DNA of 55,809 bases from contig JAHBSL010000026.1 of assembly GCA_019639135.1 (NCBI GenBank), forward strand, positions 1-55,809, written 5' to 3'. The notes below the pieces were generated by a model that saw nothing but the letters and a program-made list of their open reading frames with translations, was not told where the DNA came from and did no database searches. A program made the translations under genes and the position numbers. Of the stretch, positions 8,142 through 15,278 are shown piece after piece (position 1 is the first letter of the stretch; every line of letters begins with the position of its first letter). The stretch is from Acidobacteriota bacterium. Its GTDB lineage: Bacteria > Acidobacteriota > Blastocatellia > Pyrinomonadales > Pyrinomonadaceae.

Positions 8142-9170
8142 ATGTTCGAAGGACTAATCGGCAACACAAATGCGAAGCGGCGGCTCGAGCGGATGTTCGA
8201 GGTCGGCCGTTTGCCGAACGCCTTGCTTTTTACCGGGCCGGAGGGCGTCGGGAAGCGTTCGTTCGCGATCGGTGTCACACGCCGGGCGGTATGTGCGGCT
8301 GGCGGCTGCGGAGCCTGCCCGGTTTGCGAACGCACAGGGCGGTTCACGATCCCGCCCGATGACGAAAAGAACAAGGACGACTACAAGCGGGTCTTCTTTA
8401 GCGAGCATCTGGACGTCGGGATGGTCGTGCCCTACAAGCGTAACATCCTTGTGGATGCGATCCGCGACCTTGAACGCGAAGCGCATTTTCGGCCCTATGA
8501 GGCCGAGGCTCGGGTCTTTATCATCGACAACGCAGAAAAGATGAACGACCAGGCGGCGAACGCATTGCTAAAGACACTTGAGGAGCCGCCTGCGACCTCG
8601 CACATCATTTTGGTCACCTCGCAGCCCGACCGCCTGTTGCCGACCATCCGCTCGCGGACGCAGGCCGTTCGCTTTGGGCCGGTGGCGGCGAATGAGGTCG
8701 AGGAATATCTGGTCGGCGAACGGGGATTCACAAATGACGACGCACGGCTTGCGGCGATCGCGGCGAAGGGCAGCATCGGCTTGGCCGTCTCGCTCGATCT
8801 TGCGGCCTATCGGGAACAGCGGTCGGCGATGCTCGGCGTACTTCGTGATGCGGCGGTCGCCCGCGACCTTGCGGCGTTGCTCGCGGCGGGCGAGGCGATG
8901 AACGAAGCGAAGAACAAGGAGAACTTCGAGCCCTCGCTCGATATACTGGAAACGCTTGCCCGCGATGTGATGGTGCTGGCCGCGGGCGGCTCGGGAATGA
9001 TAGCAAATTCAGATATCACCGCCGAGCTCGTCGAGATAGCCGCTGCCGCCGGTGCGCGCCGGGCGGCGGGATGGATAACGGCAATCGAGGAGACGCGGAC
9101 GGGGCTCAACGTGAACCTGAATCGAAAGATAGCGGCCGATGCACTTTTCGTAAAGTTTGCGGGAGCTTGA
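8142..9170 (+). CDS. holB: DNA polymerase III delta-prime subunit
   Basis: 342 residues of a AAA+ clamp-loader subunit. It shows Walker A GPEGVGKR (residues 32-39), a four-cysteine zinc module (Cys51, 56, 59, 62), a Walker B-like strand VFIIDNAEKMNDQAANALLK, and TSQPDRLLPTIRSRTQ, equivalent to the sensor/SRC region. As delta-prime it would load the beta sliding clamp with DnaX and HolA. The insertion after the zinc module (TIPPDDEKNKDDYKRVFF) is polar and probably a loop. It stands first in a rightward pair with the DUF2752 gene 27 bases downstream. Confidence 0.9.
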   Translation: MFEGLIGNTNAKRRLERMFEVGRLPNALLFTGPEGVGKRSFAIGVTRRAVCAAGGCGACPVCERTGRFTIPPDDEKNKDDYKRVFFSEHLDVGMVVPYKRNILVDAIRDLEREAHFRPYEAEARVFIIDNAEKMNDQAANALLKTLEEPPATSHIILVTSQPDRLLPTIRSRTQAVRFGPVAANEVEEYLVGERGFTNDDARLAAIAAKGSIGLAVSLDLAAYREQRSAMLGVLRDAAVARDLAALLAAGEAMNEAKNKENFEPSLDILETLARDVMVLAAGGSGMIANSDITAELVEIAAAAGARRAAGWITAIEETRTGLNVNLNRKIAADALFVKFAGA

Positions 9171-9197
9171 TGCGTTTGGATACACTTAAGGGAACGA

Positions 9198-9641
9198 ATG
9201 GAAGCGGCAGAAAAGATGACCGATACGGGCCTTGCGACGACCAGCGAGCGCCTCCTAGCCGGAGCGGGCTTTGGGGCCATGTCGCTCGGGGCGGGGCTTG
9301 TTTGGTACTTTGACCCGACGAGATCATCTAGCTTTCTGCCCGCCTGCCCGCTCTATAAAACGACCGGCTTTGCCTGCCCTGGCTGCGGGCTGACGCGCGG
9401 GTTTCACCGGCTTTTTCACGGAGACGTGATCGGGGCACTCGACTTCAATGCGATGATCCCGGTCTTTGTCCTGATCTTCGGTTTCTTTTATCTTTCGCTT
9501 TTTCTGGTGATGGTTCGCGGGCGGGCGTTCCCGAAATGGTCGCTCTCGCTCCCGGCCATCTGGGGTTTGCTTGTGCTCTTACTGGTGTTCGGATTCGTCC
9601 GGAACCTGCCGTTCTATCCGTTCAACGTCTTGTTCCCGTAG
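9198..9641 (+). CDS. DUF2752 membrane protein
   Basis: 147 residues with three membrane segments (about 27-45, 85-110, 118-140). The DUF2752 signature CPLYKTTGFACPGCGLTRGF sits in the loop after the first segment: a Cys-x2-Cys pair and a nearby Thr-Arg, invariant in the family. The function of DUF2752 is not known. It follows holB by 27 bases and may be co-transcribed. It ends 6 bases before the convergent ispG stop. Confidence 0.8.
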   Translation: MEAAEKMTDTGLATTSERLLAGAGFGAMSLGAGLVWYFDPTRSSSFLPACPLYKTTGFACPGCGLTRGFHRLFHGDVIGALDFNAMIPVFVLIFGFFYLSLFLVMVRGRAFPKWSLSLPAIWGLLVLLLVFGFVRNLPFYPFNVLFP

Positions 9642-9647
9642 TTTTGC

Positions 9648-10757
9648 CTAGGTGATCTGGACGAGCGGTTTGTTTTCGAGCAGCGACTTCGCGGTTGAGC
9701 CTTCCTGCCTGAGTATCTCTACTTCTTTGACGAATTCCTCGACGATGTCATCGCCGGCGACGCGGCGCATCGGGACGCCGTCCTTGAAGATCATTCCGAC
9801 GTTGCGGCCGAAGGTGATGCCGAGCTGCGAGTCGTGTGCCTCGCCGGGGCCGTTTACGGCGCAGCCCATGATCGAAAGGTGTAAAGGCTCCTCGACGTGG
9901 GCCAGACGGCGTTCGACCTCGGTGACGATCTCGACAAAGTTATCGATATCGAGCCGCCCGCACGTCGGGCAGGCGACGACGGTGACGCCGCGTTTGCGAA
10001 GCTCAAGCGATTTCAGAATTTCCCAACCGACGCGGACCTCCTCGTGCGGCTCGGCGGCAAGCGAGACGCGGATGGTATCGCCGATGCCGTCGTGGAGCAA
10101 AATGCCGAGCCCGATGGCGGATTTTATCGTGCCGCCAAATGGCGTTCCGGCCTCGGTCACGCCGAGGTGAAGCGGGTAATCGACCTTTGTGGCCATCAAG
10201 CGATAGGCCTCGACCATGCGGTTGACGTCGGAGGCCTTGAGCGAAATGATGATATTGCCGAAGCCGAGGTCCTCAAGAATGCGGACGTGCCGCATGCCGC
10301 TTTCGACCATCGCTTCGGGCGTTGCGGTGCCGTATTTTTTGAGCAGGTCCTTTTCGAGCGAGCCGCCGTTGACGCCAATGCGGATCGGTACGTTCTGTGC
10401 CTCGGCCGCACGAACGACCTCGCGGACGCGGTCGATATTGCCGATGTTGCCGGGATTGATGCGGAGCTTATCGACGCCGGCCTCGAGTGCCTTGAGAGCG
10501 AGTTTGTAGTGGAAATGGATGTCGGCGACAAGCGGGACATCGGTCCGCTTGCGTATCTCCTTGAGCGCGGCGGCCGCGTCGTCATCCGGCACGGCGATGC
10601 GGACGATCTCGCATCCGGCTTCGACCATCTGCTCGATCTGCCTGACGGTCCCGTCAACGTCGGTCGTGTCGGTCTTGGTCATTGACTGGACCGTGACCGG
10701 AGCACCGCCGCCGATCTGGATATCACGTATCTTTACTGCCCTTGAAACTCGCTTCAT
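9648..10757 (-). CDS. ispG: 4-hydroxy-3-methylbut-2-enyl diphosphate synthase (flavodoxin)
   Basis: 369 residues, full length for the short bacterial form of IspG/GcpE. The TIM-barrel half begins ITKTDTTDVDGTVRQIEQMV-like after the start. The iron-sulfur half has VACPTCGRLD (two Cys ligands, about residues 260-265) and SIMGCAVNGPGEA (third Cys plus the fourth-ligand Glu). It converts MEcPP to HMBPP, the penultimate step of the methylerythritol phosphate pathway. It is the last gene of a leftward cluster with dxr (same pathway), a Uma2 gene and rseP. Confidence 0.95.
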   Translation of the reverse strand: MKRVSRAVKIRDIQIGGGAPVTVQSMTKTDTTDVDGTVRQIEQMVEAGCEIVRIAVPDDDAAAALKEIRKRTDVPLVADIHFHYKLALKALEAGVDKLRINPGNIGNIDRVREVVRAAEAQNVPIRIGVNGGSLEKDLLKKYGTATPEAMVESGMRHVRILEDLGFGNIIISLKASDVNRMVEAYRLMATKVDYPLHLGVTEAGTPFGGTIKSAIGLGILLHDGIGDTIRVSLAAEPHEEVRVGWEILKSLELRKRGVTVVACPTCGRLDIDNFVEIVTEVERRLAHVEEPLHLSIMGCAVNGPGEAHDSQLGITFGRNVGMIFKDGVPMRRVAGDDIVEEFVKEVEILRQEGSTAKSLLENKPLVQIT

Positions 10758-10827
10758 AACATCTCGGGAATGCCGGCTTGATCCGGTCTTTGCTCCACTC
10801 GCGGCAGGCCGAAGCCGGGACTCAAAA

Positions 10828-12195
10828 CTAGAATAACTTCGAAATGTCCATATAGGTTACAAAGACCATCAGGAACAAGATGAACGCCAAGCCGGCAAGC
10901 TGGATCTTCTCCTTGATGGCGAGCGAAAGCGTCGCGCCGAACCAGGACATCACTTTTTCAATGCCAAGGACCATTATCTGGCCTCCATCTAGCAGCGGGA
11001 TCGGCAGCAGGTTGAAGATGCCGAGGCTGAGGCTGATCGCGGCCAGGAGCGACATCAGCTTGGCGAGCGTATCGCCGCCCTCGGTCGCGCTTGCGATGGT
11101 GCGGACAATGCCGACCGGTCCGGCGATGCCTGCATCCTGGACGGAACGCTGGCCGGAGAAAAGCTGGCCGAAGACCTTTCCGGTCATCACGAGCACCCGC
11201 ATATTTGCCTGGTAGGCGTAGTTTGCCGCACCGAGCACGCCGGTCGGCACGCGGGTCGTGATCACCGCGGCCCCGAAGCCGACGCCGATGCGGAAAATGC
11301 CGTCGCTATCCTGGCGGGCGGCAATGTCGATCTCTTTGCGTTCGCCGTTCCGCTCGATGGTCAGCTTGGCCGGAGCGTCCTTGTTCTCGCGGATCTGTAG
11401 GGTGAGTTCCTGCGAGTTGCGGACCGACTTACCGTTAAATGCGATGACCTTGTCGCCGGGTTCGATCCCTGCCTGCTGTGCCGGGCTGCCCTCGACGATC
11501 GAGGTCGCCTGTACGGGTTCGACGCCCGCATCCGGCACCATGCCGATATCGCCGATGCGGTTGCCGCCGATGCTCTCGGCGGTCGGCTTGACGGTCAGGT
11601 CGATCTGCTGCCCGCCGCGGTCAACCTTGAGCGGCAGTTCGCGGTCGGGCGAGATGGCGATGTTGTCGCGGACCTGTTCCCAGGTCGGGTTCTTTACGGT
11701 ATCAACGCCGATGATGCGGTCGCCGGGCTTGATGCCTGCCTGATCGGCAGCACCGCCGGGAGCGACCATTCCGACGATCGGGGCCGGCATTGAAGGAATC
11801 CCGTAGATCATCGCCGCACCGAAAGGGATCGAAAGGGCAAGGAGAATATTCATGAACGGGCCGCCGAGCATTACGAAAAACTTCTGCCAACGCGGGCGAA
11901 GTTCGTAAAGCTCTTCGTCCGGCACCTTTTCGCCCTCGGATTCGCCGCCCTCAAGCGAGGCGGTCGCCTCATCGCCGTAAAGCTTTACGTAGGCTCCGAG
12001 CGGGATCGCCGAGATGCGATAGTCCGTATGGCCGCGTTTGAAGCCCCAGATCCGCGGCCCAAGGCCGAAGAACGAGTAGGCCTCGACCCGCATACCGAAG
12101 ATCTTCGCCACGATAAAATGGCCGAATTCGTGAATGTTAATTGCGACGCCGAGAACGAAAACGACGGCTAGAACAGGTACTAAATACTCCCACAT
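10828..12195 (-). CDS. rseP: Intramembrane site-2 protease RseP
   Basis: 455 residues from the ATG at 12195. A TTG 36 bases upstream would add 12 residues before the first membrane helix and is less likely. The first helix carries HEFGH (His22, Glu23, His26), the zinc site. Two PDZ domains follow (about 115-190 and 205-285: IVGMVAPGGAADQAGIKPGD and SIVEGSPAQQAGIEPGDKVI). NLLPIPLLDGG near the end gives the third metal ligand, Asp. It cleaves membrane substrates, classically anti-sigma factors, after a first cut. The order dxr-rseP-ispG is conserved in many bacteria; here a Uma2 gene intervenes. A membrane-anchored anti-sigma at 30.2 kb is a conceivable substrate, but that is inference. Confidence 0.93.
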   Translation of the reverse strand: MWEYLVPVLAVVFVLGVAINIHEFGHFIVAKIFGMRVEAYSFFGLGPRIWGFKRGHTDYRISAIPLGAYVKLYGDEATASLEGGESEGEKVPDEELYELRPRWQKFFVMLGGPFMNILLALSIPFGAAMIYGIPSMPAPIVGMVAPGGAADQAGIKPGDRIIGVDTVKNPTWEQVRDNIAISPDRELPLKVDRGGQQIDLTVKPTAESIGGNRIGDIGMVPDAGVEPVQATSIVEGSPAQQAGIEPGDKVIAFNGKSVRNSQELTLQIRENKDAPAKLTIERNGERKEIDIAARQDSDGIFRIGVGFGAAVITTRVPTGVLGAANYAYQANMRVLVMTGKVFGQLFSGQRSVQDAGIAGPVGIVRTIASATEGGDTLAKLMSLLAAISLSLGIFNLLPIPLLDGGQIMVLGIEKVMSWFGATLSLAIKEKIQLAGLAFILFLMVFVTYMDISKLF

Positions 12196-12275
12196 ATAAA
12201 TCCGATGCGCTTGAAGTATGCGCGAAATCAATTAGAGCTTATCAAACACAGACACGTTGCAAATATTCTGCTGCT

Positions 12276-12908
12276 TCAGGGCAATAGGTCTGCGACCTTT
12301 ATCTTCGACTTTGGCTTGGCAAGCGGTGCAAATGCCTTGTCCTCGCCGAACACTACCCGCTCGGAATAAATAAAACCGAGGTTCGGGTCTTCGACCGGCC
12401 GCCTGAATACCTCGACGCACCGGTCCTTGAGATTCACGATCCAAAAATCCTCGATGCCGGCCTTCGCATATATCCGGCTTTTTACGTCACGGTCGAAATC
12501 GAGCGACGAATCGGACACCTCAACGGCAAGCACCAACGTACGAGGGTGAAATTCTGAGTAATCCCGCGGGCTGCCCTTGACGACCGCGACATCGGGTTCG
12601 GGCTGCGAGCTTTCATCGACATCAAGCTGGTTCTGCGAACTAATGAAAAATCCCTTCACAAAGATCGACCTAAGAACGTCAGCCGCCAAGACAGTAGATA
12701 CAGCATGATGCGGTCCCATCGGGGCCATTTCGATCAACTCTCCTTCGATCAGTTCGACTCGCTTTCCTTCAAAAACGCCAAGCTCAGCCAGGCGGTTGTA
12801 TTCATCGCTCGTAAACCGCAGGTGCTTTGGGGCAGACTCCGCCGAGCCGCCGTTGACCCGGGCGGGCGACGTGGTCGACCTGGTGCCAATGGTATTTACG
12901 TTCTGCAT
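12276..12908 (-). CDS. Uma2-family (DUF820) endonuclease-fold protein
   Basis: 210 residues. Matches Uma2/DUF820 proteins: RFTSDEYNRLAELGVFEGKR, VELIEGELIEMAPMGPHHAV, QPEPDVAVV, VLAVEVSDSSLDFDRDVKSR, YAKAGIEDFWIVNL. The E...D...ExS pattern is that of a PD-(D/E)xK restriction-endonuclease fold. The family is expanded in cyanobacteria and Acidobacteria and its role is not established. It lies 7 bases from the end of dxr and 80 bases before rseP, splitting a conserved cluster, so it is probably a lodged accessory gene co-transcribed with both. Confidence 0.85.
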   Translation of the reverse strand: MQNVNTIGTRSTTSPARVNGGSAESAPKHLRFTSDEYNRLAELGVFEGKRVELIEGELIEMAPMGPHHAVSTVLAADVLRSIFVKGFFISSQNQLDVDESSQPEPDVAVVKGSPRDYSEFHPRTLVLAVEVSDSSLDFDRDVKSRIYAKAGIEDFWIVNLKDRCVEVFRRPVEDPNLGFIYSERVVFGEDKAFAPLAKPKSKIKVADLLP

Positions 12909-12915
12909 ACCAAAG

Positions 12916-14091
12916 CTAAACCGCCGAGGCGGATTGCTGAAGTTTCATTATAGCGCGCCGGCGGGCCCAATCATCGGCCGCGAGCACAGCTTCAAAGCCA
13001 TTGGCCGGCCCGGCTTCGTGGTCGTCCATGACCGATTCGTTAAGAGCAGCGATCTCAGCAAGCCCGATGCGACCATCAAGGAATGCCCGGACGGCGACCT
13101 CATTTGCCGCATTGAGCACGGCCGGCATCGTCCCGCCCGTCCGCAATGCCCGATAAGCGAGCCCGAGACACGGAAAACGGTCGAGGTCCGGCTCCTCGAA
13201 GGTCAGTCCGCTGACCGCCGCGAGGTCGAGCGGTTCGAGGCAATTCCGCATCCGGTCCGGATAGGTCAGGGCGTACTGGATCGGGTGCTTCATATCGGTC
13301 ACGCCCATTTGGGCAATGACGGAACCATCGACCATCTCGACCATCGAATGAATGACCGATTGCGGATGGACGATGACCGAGATCTGGTCGGCATCGAACC
13401 CAAAGAGCCAACGGGCCTCGATCACCTCAAGCCCCTTGTTCATCAGCGTCGCCGAATCGATGGTGATCTTTTCGCCCATCGACCAGTTCGGGTGGTTGAG
13501 GGCCTGCTCGCGAGTGGCGGTCGCGATCTCTTCCTTTGTCTTCGTCCGAAACGGCCCGCCGGACGCGGTCAGGACAAGCCGCCGAACTTCGCCCATCTTC
13601 TCGCCGCGAAGGCATTGGTGGATGGCATTGTGTTCGCTATCGACCGGCAGCAGTTCGGCTCCGTTCTTCGCGGCGGCGGCGGTCATCACTTCGCCGGCCA
13701 TTACGAGCGTCTCCTTGTTAGCGAGTGCGATCCGCTTTCCGCCCTCGATGGCGCGAAGCGTCGGGACAAATCCGACCGCTCCGACCGTAGCGGAAACGAC
13801 CGTCTCCGCCTCGGGGTGTGTCGCCACGGCGACGAGGCCTTTTTCGTTGAGCACGATCTGCGGAACTGCCGCACCGCGGGCGGCAAGCTCGCGTTCGAGC
13901 ACCTCGGCGCAGGCCTCGTCATCGCAAGACACCAAATCGGGTTTAAACTTAGCAATTTGGTCTGCGAACGTGGACATATTCCGGCCGGCCGCCATTGCGA
14001 CGACGCGAATGTTGCCCAAGTGCTCGACAACGCGGAGCGTGTTTTGCCCAATGGAACCGGTGGAGCCGAGGATTGAAATGCCCTTCATCAT
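12916..14091 (-). CDS. dxr: 1-deoxy-D-xylulose 5-phosphate reductoisomerase
   Basis: 391 residues, normal length. The N-terminal NADPH site GSTGSIGQNTLRVVEH is at about residue 8. Metal and substrate motifs LLPVDSEHNAIHQC, LTASGGPF and NWSMGEKITIDSATLMNKG are all present. It converts DXP to MEP, the committed step of non-mevalonate isoprenoid synthesis. It is the first gene of the leftward dxr-Uma2-rseP-ispG cluster. Two ATGs in a row (14091, 14088) make the exact start uncertain by one residue. A TGCTAATCT extended -10 lies about 20 bases upstream. Confidence 0.95.
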   Translation of the reverse strand: MMKGISILGSTGSIGQNTLRVVEHLGNIRVVAMAAGRNMSTFADQIAKFKPDLVSCDDEACAEVLERELAARGAAVPQIVLNEKGLVAVATHPEAETVVSATVGAVGFVPTLRAIEGGKRIALANKETLVMAGEVMTAAAAKNGAELLPVDSEHNAIHQCLRGEKMGEVRRLVLTASGGPFRTKTKEEIATATREQALNHPNWSMGEKITIDSATLMNKGLEVIEARWLFGFDADQISVIVHPQSVIHSMVEMVDGSVIAQMGVTDMKHPIQYALTYPDRMRNCLEPLDLAAVSGLTFEEPDLDRFPCLGLAYRALRTGGTMPAVLNAANEVAVRAFLDGRIGLAEIAALNESVMDDHEAGPANGFEAVLAADDWARRRAIMKLQQSASAV

Positions 14092-14106
14092 TGACTGGAA
14101 AGCTTT

Positions 14107-14115
14107 AGATTAGCA
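14107..14115 (-). promoter_or_regulatory. Probable dxr promoter (-10)
   Basis: On the minus strand TGCTAATCT forms a TGn extended -10, with the hexamer at 14107-14112 and the dxr ATG at 14091. A leader of about 10 bases would result. Confidence 0.4.
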
Positions 14116-14172
14116 CACGATACGCCGATTCGGCACAGATTTTGCCGCATTCATAGTGCTAACTGCATGTCC

Positions 14173-14191
14173 GTGTACAGTATTCGTACAC
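14173..14191. promoter_or_regulatory. Inverted repeat GTGTAC-N7-GTACAC, candidate operator
   Basis: A perfect 6-bp inverted repeat spaced by AGTATTC lies in the 189-base gap between dxr and the YDRR-repeat gene, with further partial symmetry outside it (CATGT/ACATG). The site lies between two divergent genes, so it could be a dimeric repressor site or an mRNA hairpin. The regulator is unknown. Confidence 0.35.
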
Positions 14192-14280
14192 ATGCTTTCG
14201 TTCGTTTCATTTCTTTGGAAACAATACGGAACTCACCCCGCTCGGGCATGGCAGATCTTACTCAAAAAAGGAGAAATGCT

Positions 14281-14649
14281 ATGAAAAAGACAATTATCTT
14301 TGCCTTGATGTTCGGAATGGCACTCGTCGTTCTCCCGCCGGTAAGTGTCAGCGCCGCCAGTTCGACCTCGGTCGCAGCGGACCAGCTATGGGAAGGCGAC
14401 CAACGTCGCGGCCGATATGACCGACGGGATCGGCGAGACCGCCGTTACGATCGACGATATGACAGGCGTTACGATCGGAGATATGACCGCAGGTACGACC
14501 GACGGGCGAATCGCGGCCGTCCGTATTCCTACATAACGACTCGTTACGTCCGCCGATGGTTTAGGACTTATCGCGAGACGATCCGCGTTACACATTTGCC
14601 TAATGGACGGACCAAGACGAAGGTCATTCGCCGCGTTCGGGTCGATTGA
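14281..14649 (+). CDS. Secreted basic protein with tandem YDRR repeats
   Basis: 122 residues from the ATG at 14281, chosen because AAAGGAG lies 7 bases upstream and a signal peptide (MKKTIIFALMFGMALVVLPP) begins there. Residues about 40-75 are an Arg/Asp/Tyr repeat: RYDRRDRRDRRYDRR followed by four more YDRR units. The C-terminal 45 residues (YITTRYVRRWFRTYRETIRV, ending RRVRVD) are also strongly basic. No enzyme family is recognised. Proteins of this kind occur widely as small exported proteins. The repeat DNA is not a perfect tandem, as codons vary between units, so the peptide repeat looks maintained. Confidence 0.7.
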   Translation: MKKTIIFALMFGMALVVLPPVSVSAASSTSVAADQLWEGDQRRGRYDRRDRRDRRYDRRYDRRYDRRYDRRYDRRANRGRPYSYITTRYVRRWFRTYRETIRVTHLPNGRTKTKVIRRVRVD

Positions 14650-14670
14650 TGCCGGAGACTCTCCCCGCTC

Positions 14671-15261
14671 TTACTTCGAAGCTTCTCTCCTCGCGAATTC
14701 ATTGGTCGCCTCGAGCCGGTCGAGAGGCTCTTTGCCCTCCGTCTCCCTTTCCGCAAGAAACTTATTGAACTCGGCCGAGCGGTTCCGCGGGACGCTAAGG
14801 GTTTTCCACCCGCTCGCCCGCAGGTGCTTGGCAAGAAAGACGATCTGGCCGATGTGATATGCGTAATGCATGAGTTGGCGGTTGATCGCCTCGACGACCG
14901 TGTGCGGCTCGCCACGAATGGTCACGGTTTTTTCAAGGTCTTCGGGGGTCAGCGATTCGAGGGCGTCGAAAAGCGTCGTCCAACCCGTTTCCCAAAACGC
15001 CATCAGCGATTCGCGGGTATCGTCGATAAGTTCAAATTCAGTGTCGCGATGCCGGTCGGGCTTTTCGCCATCGGAGGTGAGAAAGTCACGCCAACGTGAT
15101 CGCTGATTACCGGCGATATGCTTGACGATCAACGCAAGCGAATTGGACTCTTCATCGATCTGAAAGAAGAACTCGTCGTCGCTCACCTGCTCCAAAGCCC
15201 GCTCGGCCAGCCGCTTGTAGCTGCGAAAGGAGCGGATCGCATCATCAAGGTAGCTTTTCAT
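14671..15261 (-). CDS. DinB-like (DUF1572) protein
   Basis: 196 residues with a four-helix DinB/YfiT layout. The three histidines expected to bind a divalent metal appear as SLALIVKHIAGN (about residue 47) and LMHYAYHIGQIVFLAKHL (about residues 139-156). DUF1572 members are cytoplasmic and may be thiol transferases in the broad DinB superfamily, but the substrate is unknown. It converges on the YDRR-repeat gene with a 21-base gap and lies 17 bases from the end of the next leftward gene, so it could be read with it. Confidence 0.8.
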   Translation of the reverse strand: MKSYLDDAIRSFRSYKRLAERALEQVSDDEFFFQIDEESNSLALIVKHIAGNQRSRWRDFLTSDGEKPDRHRDTEFELIDDTRESLMAFWETGWTTLFDALESLTPEDLEKTVTIRGEPHTVVEAINRQLMHYAYHIGQIVFLAKHLRASGWKTLSVPRNRSAEFNKFLAERETEGKEPLDRLEATNEFARREASK

Positions 15262-15278
15262 TGGGCATTCACAGAATG

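Noticed and set aside
12796..14076. A 426-codon plus-strand frame opposite dxr
   Set aside because: Shadow of dxr, which has all catalytic motifs on the minus strand.
14386..14520. The YDRR repeat DNA as a possible CRISPR-like or tandem-repeat array
   Set aside because: Units are only 9-12 bases, without spacers, and are explained by a peptide repeat.
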